Source: an uncultured Bacteroides sp. (lineage in GTDB: Bacteria > Bacteroidota > Bacteroidia > Bacteroidales > Bacteroidaceae). From it: DNA of 64,000 nt. The notes beneath the pieces are model-generated. The model was not told the DNA's origin. It was given only the letters and a program-made list of their open reading frames with translations, and did not search any database. The translations under genes were made by a program, and so were the position numbers. Where the stretch lies: assembly GCA_900552645.1 (NCBI GenBank), contig USAN01000006.1:62001-126000 (forward strand), read 5' to 3'. Of this stretch, positions 1 to 7,114 are shown piece after piece; the stretch's first letter is position 1; the number at the start of each line of letters is the position of its first letter.

Positions 1-965
1 TCAAATCTTTGGAAGAGATAAATGCTGTAGGACATCGTATGGTACACGGCGGAGAAAAGTTTAGCAAATCAGTTCTTTTGACTGAAGAAGTACTGAATGA
101 ATTCGAAGCTTGCAATGACCTTGCTCCTCTTCATAATCCAGCAAATCTGAAAGGTGTAAACGCTATCTCGGCTATTCTTCCTAACGTACCTCAGATTGGT
201 GTATTCGATACTGCATTTCACCAAACAATGCCAGATTATGCCTATCTTTATGCTATTCCTTACGAATTATACAAGAAATATGGTATCCGTCGTTACGGTT
301 TCCACGGAACATCTCACAGATACGTTTCACAACGTGTATGCGAATATCTGAACATTCCTGTTGAAGGATCAAAAATCATTACTTGTCACATTGGTAATGG
401 TGCATCAATTTCTGCTGTAAAAGATGGAAAGTGCATTGATACAAGTATGGGCCTTACACCATTGGAAGGACTTATGATGGGTACAAGAAGTGGTGACATT
501 GATGCCGGTGCTGTAACATTCCTTCAGGAAAAACTTAACATGTCGGCTTCTGAAGTTTCAGATCTTCTAAACAAAAAGAGCGGTGTTCTTGGTATCTTTG
601 GCAAGTCAAGCGATATGCGTGAACTTGAAGATGCTGTTGCTGTAGGCGAAGACAAGATGGCTATTCTTGCAGAAAACATGTACTTCTACCGTATTAAGAA
701 ATATATAGGTGCATATGCAGCAGCTATGGGTGGAGTAGATGTTATCTTGTTTACAGGTGGTGTTGGTGAAAATCAAGCAACTTGCCGCTCCGGAGTGTGT
801 GCAGGCCTTGAATTCATGGGCGTAGAAGTTGATATTGAAAAGAATGCTAAAATCCGTAGTAAGGAAGCTATCGTATCAACCCCCGATTCAAAGGTAAAAG
901 TTGTAGTTATTCCAACAGATGAAGAATTGATGATTGCAAGCGATACAATGGAAATATTGAAATAA
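1..965 (+). CDS. ackA: acetate kinase, C-terminal part (5' end outside window)
   Basis: This enzyme interconverts acetyl phosphate plus ADP with acetate plus ATP in the cytoplasm, the last step of acetate fermentation. The reading frame is already open at base 3, so about 320 codons of a family usually near 400 residues are seen. Family signatures are present: HRMVHGGE near the visible start, FDTAFHQTMP, YGFHGTSHRYVS, the phosphate-binding stretch CHIGNGAS, TSMGLTPLEG and GTRSGD, and the C-terminal nucleotide-binding FTGGVGEN. The partner phosphotransacetylase gene usually lies upstream and would be outside the window. A strong hairpin terminator follows at once. The identity is secure; only the start is missing. 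Confidence 0.97.
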   Translation, partial: KSLEEINAVGHRMVHGGEKFSKSVLLTEEVLNEFEACNDLAPLHNPANLKGVNAISAILPNVPQIGVFDTAFHQTMPDYAYLYAIPYELYKKYGIRRYGFHGTSHRYVSQRVCEYLNIPVEGSKIITCHIGNGASISAVKDGKCIDTSMGLTPLEGLMMGTRSGDIDAGAVTFLQEKLNMSASEVSDLLNKKSGVLGIFGKSSDMRELEDAVAVGEDKMAILAENMYFYRIKKYIGAYAAAMGGVDVILFTGGVGENQATCRSGVCAGLEFMGVEVDIEKNAKIRSKEAIVSTPDSKVKVVVIPTDEELMIASDTMEILK

Positions 966-981
966 TATTACCAACATATAT

Positions 982-1033
982 AAAGAACAGGTCGATTAGA
1001 AATTAGATTTCCATAACGACCTGTTCTTTTTTA
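982..1033 (+). terminator. Rho-independent terminator of ackA
   Basis: A perfect 13-bp stem (982-994 pairs with 1017-1029, arms beginning AAAGAACAGG) encloses a 22-nt loop and runs into a T tract. It lies 17 nt after the ackA stop and before the convergent lpxH. Confidence 0.85.
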
Positions 1034-1073
1034 TTATATTTAATCTATATTATTCGCTTGAAAATATTTTAAA

Positions 1074-1841
1074 CTATCTATATTCGCTTTCTCCTTCTAT
1101 ATACTGTTCTAGAAACATACTCTCTCCATCGAACACTGCATATGAGAACTCATTTATCCAATCTCCCAAAATAATCATTCTTGAGGTATGAGATAACATA
1201 AGGTCGAGCATAATATGGCGATGACCAAATATAAAATAGTTTATTGTAGGATGAGTTATTAGATACTTTTTCGAAAACTTAACCAACGGTTCTATAGCCT
1301 CTCCCTGATATTCGGGCTCTTTACCACCCTCTCTTTTCAGTCGGCTATGCTTAGCCCATTCAAGTCCAAAATTCATACTCCATCTTGGATGAAGCATAGA
1401 AAACATTCTACGCAAAGTAGTGCTATGAAACATTCTTCTAAGCAACATAAATTTCTTGTCTTCGTCTCCTAAGCCATCTCCATGTGCTAGATAGAACTCT
1501 TTTCCATATATTTCACATGTAACAGCTTCGCGGTGTACAATCATACCACACTCCTTCTCAAAATAATCAATACACCATATATCATGATTACCTATAAAAA
1601 AATGTACTTCTACACCCATATCGGTAAGTTCGGATATTTTGCCAAGAAAACGTGTATATCCTTTAGGCACTACAAACTTAAATTCATACCAGAAATCGAA
1701 CATATCTCCTAACAGATATACGGCAGCTGCATCATTTTTTATACTATCCAGAAAATTCACAAGCCGACGTTCCTGAGTACGGCTATGTTCTATAGCACGA
1801 GACCCAAGATGCGCATCCGATAGAAAATATATATTCTTCAT
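1074..1841 (-). CDS. lpxH: UDP-2,3-diacylglucosamine pyrophosphatase (LpxH type)
   Basis: This is a calcineurin-like metallophosphoesterase that hydrolyses UDP-2,3-diacylglucosamine to lipid X in lipid A synthesis, at the cytoplasmic face of the inner membrane. The five metal-binding blocks are all visible in order: SDAHLG near residue 8, GDMFDFW, GNHDIW, the AHGDGLGD histidine/aspartate block, and FGHRH near residue 206. The length of 255 aa fits the family. It is the last gene of a minus-strand group (glycosyltransferase, radC, DUF59, lpxH), starting 1 bp after the DUF59 stop, so translational coupling is likely. It ends with TAG. The only real alternative is another UDP-diacylglucosamine-type phosphoesterase of the same fold. 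Confidence 0.9.
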   Translation of the reverse strand: MKNIYFLSDAHLGSRAIEHSRTQERRLVNFLDSIKNDAAAVYLLGDMFDFWYEFKFVVPKGYTRFLGKISELTDMGVEVHFFIGNHDIWCIDYFEKECGMIVHREAVTCEIYGKEFYLAHGDGLGDEDKKFMLLRRMFHSTTLRRMFSMLHPRWSMNFGLEWAKHSRLKREGGKEPEYQGEAIEPLVKFSKKYLITHPTINYFIFGHRHIMLDLMLSHTSRMIILGDWINEFSYAVFDGESMFLEQYIEGESEYR

Positions 1842-1842
1842 A

Positions 1843-2163
1843 TTATAAAAATCCTAATTCTAATTTAGCTTCCTCACTCATCATATCCTTATCCCATTCC
1901 GGTTCGAAAACAAGATTTATAGTCGAAGAGACTACCCCTTCAACCGAATCTACTTTCTGGCGTACATCTTCCATTATAAAATCGGCAGCAGGACAATTGG
2001 GTGCCGTAAGTGTCATATCGATAACAACCTCACCATCATCATGAAGATCTATATTATAGATAAGTCCAAGGTTATATATATCAACAGGAATTTCAGGATC
2101 GTAAACAGTCTTTAGCATCGCTATGATCCTCTCTTCTATCTTTAATCTGCTATCAGCGTCCAT
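1843..2163 (-). CDS. DUF59/MIP18-family iron-sulfur assembly protein (SufT-like)
   Basis: This is a 106-aa single-domain protein of the DUF59 (MIP18, SufT/PaaD-like) family. Members help mature or deliver Fe-S clusters, but the exact client here cannot be read from sequence. Visible family marks are the VYDPEIPVDIYNLGLIY block near residue 20 and the conserved cysteine in TLTAPNCPAAD near residue 57. The acidic C-terminal tail ending in LELGFL is typical of Bacteroidetes members. It sits between radC (35 bp upstream) and lpxH (1 bp downstream) on the same strand. No suf genes are nearby, so the link to cluster assembly rests on the family only. Confidence 0.85.
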   Translation of the reverse strand: MDADSRLKIEERIIAMLKTVYDPEIPVDIYNLGLIYNIDLHDDGEVVIDMTLTAPNCPAADFIMEDVRQKVDSVEGVVSSTINLVFEPEWDKDMMSEEAKLELGFL

Positions 2164-2198
2164 AGTTTTATTGTTTTAAGCGCAAATTTAATCAAAAT

Positions 2199-2888
2199 CT
2201 ATATTCTTCCCTCATCGGCATAGCTATAAAAATTACCATCTGTTAAAATAACATGGTCTATCAGTTTAATGTTCATAAGTTTTGAAGCATTGGCTAGCTG
2301 CTGCGTAAGATTATCATCTTCTCTGCTTGGTTTTATATTTCCGGATGGATGATTATGGCATAATACTATATTAGTAGCTCTTTTAATCAACGCTTCGCGC
2401 ATTACGCATCTTATATCTACCGCCGTAGACGCCAACCCACCCATACTTATCTTTGTACGATCAATAATCCTGGCTCCCTGATTAAGAAACAGAACCCAAC
2501 ATTCTTCTATAAACAGATCGCACATAAAAGGATAAAGATAATTATACACATCTTTGGAAGATCTTACAATACTTCTTTCCTTTATTTCTTCTTCTCGTCT
2601 TCTTTTACCAAGTTCGGATGCAGCAATTATTGTAATAGCTTTAGCCGATCCTATACCCTTGAATGTGCATAACTCATCAATAGACGCTTTTCCAAGTCTG
2701 TTAAGGTCGTCATCATATTTTTTCAGTACTTTCCTCATTAATTCTACTGCAGTATCCTCTGTATTGCCCGATCCGATAAGTATTGCAAGAAGTTCGGCAT
2801 TAGACAAAGCATTAACTCCATGCATCATCATTTTTTCGCGTGGCTTATCCTCATCTGCCCATTTGGTAATTGTAAGTTTTCCGTTCAT
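2199..2888 (-). CDS. radC: RadC family JAB/MPN-domain protein
   Basis: This 229-aa protein has an N-terminal UPF0758 region with a helix-hairpin-helix (CTFKGIGSAKA, about residues 68-78) and a C-terminal JAB metalloprotease-like domain. The JAMM zinc motif is intact: HNHPSG near residue 178 followed by SREDD. Despite the name, the role of RadC proteins in DNA repair is disputed and the true function is unknown; the HhH suggests DNA binding. It starts 31 bp after the glycosyltransferase stop and reads into the DUF59 gene, so it is probably in one transcript with both. Confidence 0.92.
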   Translation of the reverse strand: MNGKLTITKWADEDKPREKMMMHGVNALSNAELLAILIGSGNTEDTAVELMRKVLKKYDDDLNRLGKASIDELCTFKGIGSAKAITIIAASELGKRRREEEIKERSIVRSSKDVYNYLYPFMCDLFIEECWVLFLNQGARIIDRTKISMGGLASTAVDIRCVMREALIKRATNIVLCHNHPSGNIKPSREDDNLTQQLANASKLMNIKLIDHVILTDGNFYSYADEGRI

Positions 2889-2919
2889 TTTGTATTCGCA
2901 TTTGTATTTCTTTCAAGTA

Positions 2920-3909
2920 TTATTTATAGAAGTTCTTTCTGAATGCCGAGAACTCATCGCGTTTCAATATACATCGCTGCCACCAGGAATTTATAAATCC
3001 AGTTCCATAACCCGTAAGTTGTATAAATGATGCAATTACGGAAACAGCCCCTATCTTAATGCTTCTGTTCTGAACAGACGAGTCTGTAAATATTACTATT
3101 ACAAATATTAGAAGCAATATTAAACTCCAAGGACAGATTAAAGCACATATCAATATAATCAAAACTCCAATAGTAAATATAGCCGGAAGCATATGTACCA
3201 CCTTTAGCGATTCTGGATACTTCTTATATAAATTTATCCTTGCTATTCCTGAATTGTACACTTGTTTAAAAAACTTCTTCAAGTCTGTACGACGCTTATG
3301 CCATACCCAGGCTTCTGGAAAAAGTCGGCATTTATATCCATTTTTAAATATACGAATACTAAAGTCAATATCTTCTCCAAAACGCATATCCGAAAATCCT
3401 TTCAGATTTCTGTATACTTCGGCTCGTATTCCCATATTAAAGCTGCGTGGATAAAACTTATCCATCTTTTTCTTGCCTCCTCTAATTCCACCGGTTGTAA
3501 AGAATGAAGTCATGGCATAGTTTATAGCTTTCTGTGTGTCGCTGAACGAATCATGCGCTCTATCGGGCCCACCAAAAGCATCACAACACTCAGTATTAAT
3601 CTCTTTATCCACCTCTTCTAAATATCCATCGGGTATAATACAGTCCGAATCTAGTATTAATAGAAATTCTCCGCTACTTCTTTCGGCACCATAATTTCTA
3701 GTCTGCCCTGGTCCGGAATTAGTCTTTACATAATAATGAATATCAAGGTAAGAGCTATATTTAGACACAACATCCTTACATGGCAAGGACGATCCATCCT
3801 CAACTATTACAACCTCAAAATCCTTCATTCTTTGAGCCGTAAGACTTTGCAGAAGTTCGTCCACCTCATCCGGACGATTATATACAGGTATAATAAAAGA
3901 ATACTTCAT
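2920..3909 (-). CDS. Family 2 glycosyltransferase, membrane anchored
   Basis: The first ~220 residues form a GT-A fold: the nucleotide-binding start IIPVYNRPDEVDELLQSL, the VIVEDGS strand, the metal-binding DSD of ILDSDC near residue 92, and GEDIDFSIRIFKNG with its ED catalytic-type pair near residue 180. Two or three hydrophobic segments (about residues 240-305, for example IFTIGVLIILICALI) anchor the C-terminus in the inner membrane. It is likely to add sugar to a lipid-linked or envelope glycan; donor and acceptor cannot be told from sequence. It heads the minus-strand group with radC, DUF59 and lpxH. An efp terminator separates it from efp. Confidence 0.85.
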   Translation of the reverse strand: MKYSFIIPVYNRPDEVDELLQSLTAQRMKDFEVVIVEDGSSLPCKDVVSKYSSYLDIHYYVKTNSGPGQTRNYGAERSSGEFLLILDSDCIIPDGYLEEVDKEINTECCDAFGGPDRAHDSFSDTQKAINYAMTSFFTTGGIRGGKKKMDKFYPRSFNMGIRAEVYRNLKGFSDMRFGEDIDFSIRIFKNGYKCRLFPEAWVWHKRRTDLKKFFKQVYNSGIARINLYKKYPESLKVVHMLPAIFTIGVLIILICALICPWSLILLLIFVIVIFTDSSVQNRSIKIGAVSVIASFIQLTGYGTGFINSWWQRCILKRDEFSAFRKNFYK

Positions 3910-3934
3910 TTTTAAACAAACTTATAAGACAAAG

Positions 3935-3980
3935 AAAAATAAAAATGGCGGAGCTTGCAAGAAGTTCCGCCATTTTCATA
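3935..3980 (-). terminator. Terminator of efp
   Basis: The 11-bp arms 3942-3952 and 3966-3976 (AAAATGGCGGA and complement) form a GC-centred hairpin. On the minus strand it is followed by a T-rich run. It lies just past the efp stop and before the glycosyltransferase start, so the two minus-strand genes are probably separate transcripts. Confidence 0.75.
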
Positions 3981-3995
3981 TTATACTATATAATA

Positions 3996-4562
3996 TTAAG
4001 CTTTTACACGACCTACATAAGATCCGTCGCGAGTATCTATTTCAATAATTTCACCTTCGCTAATAAACAAAGGAACGCGTACTGTAGCACCAGTTTCTAC
4101 TGTTGCAGGCTTCAATGTGTTTGTAGCTGTGTCACCTTTCAATCCTGGTTCTGTATAAGTAACCTTAAGTTGAACTTTAACAGGCATTTCAGCAAAAAGG
4201 ACAGTTTCTGTAGAAGCATCCGAAACTACCTCAACAATCATCTCTTCTTTAAGGAAGTCTACACCTTCAATAAGATCATGAGCTATAGGATGCTGATCGT
4301 AAGTTTCCTGATTCATGAAGATATAATCTTCTCCTTCTTTATATAGGAACTGATAAGGACGACGTTCTACACGTACATCTTCAAGCTTCTCACCGATGTT
4401 GAAACGGCGTTCAATAACATAACCGCTTATAACATCTTTAAGTTTAGTACGCATAAATGTATTTCCCTTACCTGGTTTTACGTGAAGGAAATCTATACAG
4501 AAATACAATTTGCCATCCATACGGATAGCAGTTCCGATTTTAATGTCTTGAGCATTAATCAT
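3996..4562 (-). CDS. efp: Elongation factor P
   Basis: EF-P binds ribosomes stalled at polyproline and stimulates peptide-bond formation. The 188-aa length and three-beta-barrel layout are standard: the KOW-like N-domain with the tip loop HVKPGKGNTF (the lysine at about residue 32 is the usual modified or active residue), the central S1-like region with FMNQETYDQ, and the C-domain ending in IIEIDTRDGSYVGRVKA. No epmA/epmB or ymfI-type modification gene is next to it. It is divergent from rpmH, with its own promoter at 4630-4661. Confidence 0.97.
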   Translation of the reverse strand: MINAQDIKIGTAIRMDGKLYFCIDFLHVKPGKGNTFMRTKLKDVISGYVIERRFNIGEKLEDVRVERRPYQFLYKEGEDYIFMNQETYDQHPIAHDLIEGVDFLKEEMIVEVVSDASTETVLFAEMPVKVQLKVTYTEPGLKGDTATNTLKPATVETGATVRVPLFISEGEIIEIDTRDGSYVGRVKA

Positions 4563-4629
4563 ACTTTCTATTTTTATATTTGATTATTATTATAGACTTA
4601 ATATGCGCCATTTTTGACGTATTGCGATG

Positions 4630-4661
4630 CAAAAGTAATGTAAATCAGCAAAAAACGCAAA
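4630..4661 (-). promoter_or_regulatory. Bacteroides-type promoter of efp
   Basis: Read on the minus strand, TTTG (4658-4661), a 20-bp spacer and TACTTTTG (4630-4637) match the Bacteroides -33 TTTG / -7 TAnnTTTG consensus. Start of transcription would fall about 60 nt before the efp ATG. Confidence 0.65.
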
Positions 4662-4689
4662 AAGAAAAGAGTAAAAAATGAGCTAACTC

Positions 4690-4720
4690 TTTGTTTATTT
4701 GAAAAAAGTGACTAATTTTG
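4690..4720 (+). promoter_or_regulatory. Bacteroides-type promoter of rpmH
   Basis: TTTG (4690-4693), a 19-bp spacer and TAATTTTG (4713-4720) fit the Bacteroides -33/-7 consensus exactly. It lies 48 bp before the rpmH ATG and back to back with the efp promoter. Confidence 0.7.
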
Positions 4721-4768
4721 CAGCCCGATTACTAGTTATCGATAATAACATAAAAATAAGTATATACA

Positions 4769-4924
4769 ATGAAAAGAACGTTTCAACCCTCTAACAGAAA
4801 GAGAAAAAACAAACACGGTTTCCGTGAAAGAATGGCGTCTGCTAACGGTCGCAGAGTATTAGCTAGCCGTCGTGCTAAAGGTCGTAAAAAACTTACTGTA
4901 TCTGACGAGTATAATGGCAAATAA
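4769..4924 (+). CDS. rpmH: Large ribosomal subunit protein bL34
   Basis: This 51-residue, strongly basic protein begins MKRTFQPSNRKRKNKHGF and contains RMASANGRRVLASRRAKGRK, the invariant bL34 signature; it binds 23S rRNA. The short C-terminal extension ending EYNGK is normal in Bacteroidetes. It is flanked by its own promoter and terminator, so it is monocistronic. The usual neighbours rnpA and dnaA are not next to it. Confidence 0.97.
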   Translation: MKRTFQPSNRKRKNKHGFRERMASANGRRVLASRRAKGRKKLTVSDEYNGK

Positions 4925-4943
4925 TAAGCTATTCTATACAGAA

Positions 4944-4985
4944 TAAAAAAAAGAGTAAAGCTGATCACTTTACTCTTTTTTTGTT
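4944..4985 (+). terminator. Rho-independent terminator of rpmH
   Basis: A perfect 13-bp stem (4948-4960 with 4968-4980, arm AAAAAGAGTAAAG) closes a 7-nt loop and continues into a run of seven T, 20 nt after the rpmH stop. Confidence 0.85.
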
Positions 4986-5438
4986 TTATACTTTTTATTA
5001 ATTTTATATCTTAACCTTTATCTATAACCTCAACTTAATTAAATTTAATGTCACAATGTTCACAATTCCAACACGCTGTATATTAATTAGTTGCACGTGA
5101 ACATTACTACAACAATATTCACAGATCATTCACACACATATAGTAGATATTCATATATAAACTACATATAAAAATAAGGTTTACTACTTTGATGCACATA
5201 TTCAATTATTCACAACTATAGTGTTCTATAGTAATGAGCCGATCGTTCCATATATATGAGCCGATCGTATCATTACTATAGAACGATCGGCCCACTATAA
5301 TGAAACGATTAATTTGTCTATAAATAATATATTCATAAATATAGCTATCTAATCAGAGTAGTATTAAAAGGAAAAACTTATGCATATATTTCAAATTTAA
5401 TTTATCTTTAGCTCCATAAACAATATTAAATTTAAAAC
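4986..5438 (+). other. A+T-rich intergenic region with TTCACA clusters
   Basis: These 453 bp contain no credible gene. The first 230 bp hold several TTCACA-type words: TGTTCACAA near 5058, TATTCACAG at 5116-5124, TCATTCACA at 5126-5134 and TTATTCACA at 5206-5214. The last matches the DnaA-box consensus TTATNCACA. A 22-bp-periodic repeat island follows at 5213-5322. The rest is plain A+T-rich leader for the next gene. Confidence 0.5.
5213..5322. repeat. Repeat island 1: five 22-bp quasi-repeats
   Basis: The sequence divides into 22-bp units starting at 5213, 5235, 5257, 5279 and 5301. Units 2 and 3 share TGAGCCGATCGT exactly 22 bp apart; unit 4 has TAGAACGATCGG and unit 5 TGAAACGATT, and most units end in CTATA or TATA. 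Superimposed dyads pair 5223-5236 with 5271-5284 over 14 bp. Islands with the same period but other core words lie at 20781-20845 and 33480-33567. Confidence 0.7.
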
Positions 5439-6989
5439 ATGGAAGAAGAGGAAGAAGAGTTAGATAGATTAATGATACAAATTACAGAATCAATCTGGCA
5501 ATTAGTAAAATGGGCTTTCCTACAGAATATTACATTATTCCTAATGTCTTATGTATTAAGCTATAATTTTGGACTATCCATTTTGATTACATTATATACA
5601 TTTATTTTTGGAATTTATTTCTTAGCTATTAGAAAGAAGTATATATTTCATTGGCTACTCTTTCCATATGCAATTTATGCATCATTAGCAATATTATGTA
5701 ATAAATGTTGGGGGTCTATATTCCCCTCAGCAGAGGTTAGTCTATTCTTTCCAATTTATGGAGCGGCCTACTTTATAATAATAAAAATTGTAAGGCGTAA
5801 TTTAAGAAAGAGGTTTAGTAAGAAAGTTACTAATATACTTGCAGTAATATCAGTAATTGTAATCCTACCATTATTAAAAGGAATCAATACAGAGCTATGG
5901 TGTAAAGATCATGGAAATATAAATAGTGAGAAACAAGAGATATTGGAACGTAGAAACTATCTGGTTAGTAAAATTGTAACTACTCCTGCAAGGGTTATGA
6001 ATACTATGCCATCTAAAATAGACGAGCAGTTTAAAGGGGAATGGGCTTTATACTCTTGTTCTATGCTATCGGCAGCATTGACTAATATCTCATCAATTTA
6101 TCCTGAAACCCAAAAAGATAATCTTAAAAATATTGACAGTCTTATACAAATTGTAATGTCTCCTACCCTTAGCAAGTATGATAAAGAAAGATGGGAAGAG
6201 AGTCCGCTTTCTAGTCTGGATGGAGATAAAAGTCACATATCTTACCTTAGTCACCTTGCATGGATGATAAGTGGTTACAAGACTATTGGAGGCAATAGTA
6301 AATACGATGAATTGTTTACCTCTGTATGCAAAACAATGAATCGTAGAATTATCAATAGTAAGATATTAAATTTACCAACTTATCCCGATGAAGCAATATA
6401 CATACCAGATATGCTTGTAGCTATTGTAGCTCTGTCGCAATATTCGCAAATGAACGGTGGTAAATATTCATCGACTGTAAATTCATGGCTAAAGCGAGCA
6501 CGAACTGAGTGGATTGACAAGGAGACAGGTTTATTGGTATCCTTCCTAGACAACGATGGAAAGCAAATTGAAGGGGCACCTATAAAGGGTTCATACTCGG
6601 CATTAAACTGTTCATATTTATCCTATATTGATGAAGACTTCGCCAATGAACAATATAAAAGATTTAAAACTGTATTTTGGAAAGATGACATAGTATCAGG
6701 AATTAAAGAGTATTATGATAATCCATATATTTGGGGACTAGATATGGATGCAGGCCCTATTATTCTTGGATTAAGTCCGTCGGGCACTGCATTTGCCACA
6801 GGAGCCGTAACTTACTTTGGAGATTATGACATTCGTAATAAAATACTTCGTACAGCAGAGATAGCCGGTCATACAATTAAGTGGAGCAATAATCGTCATT
6901 ACGCCCTAGCCGAAGTTGCATTAGTAGGCGAAGCTATTATGCTTGCAATGCGAACAAATTATAAAGAATGCAAAGTTCATAATTTATAA
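5439..6989 (+). CDS. Unrecognised membrane protein with C-terminal alpha/alpha-barrel-like domain
   Basis: This 516-aa protein begins with an acidic run (MEEEEEELDRL) and carries four or five hydrophobic segments up to about residue 150, for example ITLFLMSYVLSYNFGLSILITLY and VTNILAVISVIVILPLL. From about residue 190 it is soluble and helical, with GEWALYSCSMLSAAL, SHISYLSHLAWMISGYKTIGG and, near the end, WGLDMDAGPIILGLSPSGTAFATGA. That pattern recalls the linalool dehydratase/isomerase-like (alpha/alpha)6 fold. I base this on motif memory and it is not certain. Export orientation would place the barrel outside the cytoplasm. It is a lone plus-strand gene. A start at residue 12 (MIQITES) is also possible. 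Confidence 0.6.
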   Translation: MEEEEEELDRLMIQITESIWQLVKWAFLQNITLFLMSYVLSYNFGLSILITLYTFIFGIYFLAIRKKYIFHWLLFPYAIYASLAILCNKCWGSIFPSAEVSLFFPIYGAAYFIIIKIVRRNLRKRFSKKVTNILAVISVIVILPLLKGINTELWCKDHGNINSEKQEILERRNYLVSKIVTTPARVMNTMPSKIDEQFKGEWALYSCSMLSAALTNISSIYPETQKDNLKNIDSLIQIVMSPTLSKYDKERWEESPLSSLDGDKSHISYLSHLAWMISGYKTIGGNSKYDELFTSVCKTMNRRIINSKILNLPTYPDEAIYIPDMLVAIVALSQYSQMNGGKYSSTVNSWLKRARTEWIDKETGLLVSFLDNDGKQIEGAPIKGSYSALNCSYLSYIDEDFANEQYKRFKTVFWKDDIVSGIKEYYDNPYIWGLDMDAGPIILGLSPSGTAFATGAVTYFGDYDIRNKILRTAEIAGHTIKWSNNRHYALAEVALVGEAIMLAMRTNYKECKVHNL

Positions 6990-7055
6990 AATGAAAGCTT
7001 CCAGAATATTAGTATATCACAAAACCGGGTCTTATTATTAAATATTATATATAGA

Positions 7056-7094
7056 AATTGCTCTTCCCATACACAAAGTAAAGAAAGAGCAATT
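7056..7094. terminator. Hairpin between convergent genes
   Basis: Arms 7056-7065 and 7085-7094 (AATTGCTCTT and complement) form a 10-bp stem with a 19-nt loop between the stops of the membrane protein gene and sulfatase 1. The T tracts are poor, so it is a weaker terminator candidate. Confidence 0.5.
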
Positions 7095-7114
7095 AATATT
7101 TGAATGAAAAAGTA

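Noticed and set aside
2554..3030. 158-codon open frame on the plus strand
   Set aside because: It lies antisense over radC and the glycosyltransferase gene, both with clear motifs, and has no family character.
3924..3940. Third copy of the ECF-type motif upstream of the glycosyltransferase
   Set aside because: ATAAGACAAAGAAAAA resembles the -10 side only; no ATTCC stands 15 bp away.
5213..5322. CRISPR array
   Set aside because: There are no constant repeats with unique spacers of usual size and no cas genes; the units follow directly at 22 bp and vary in the core.
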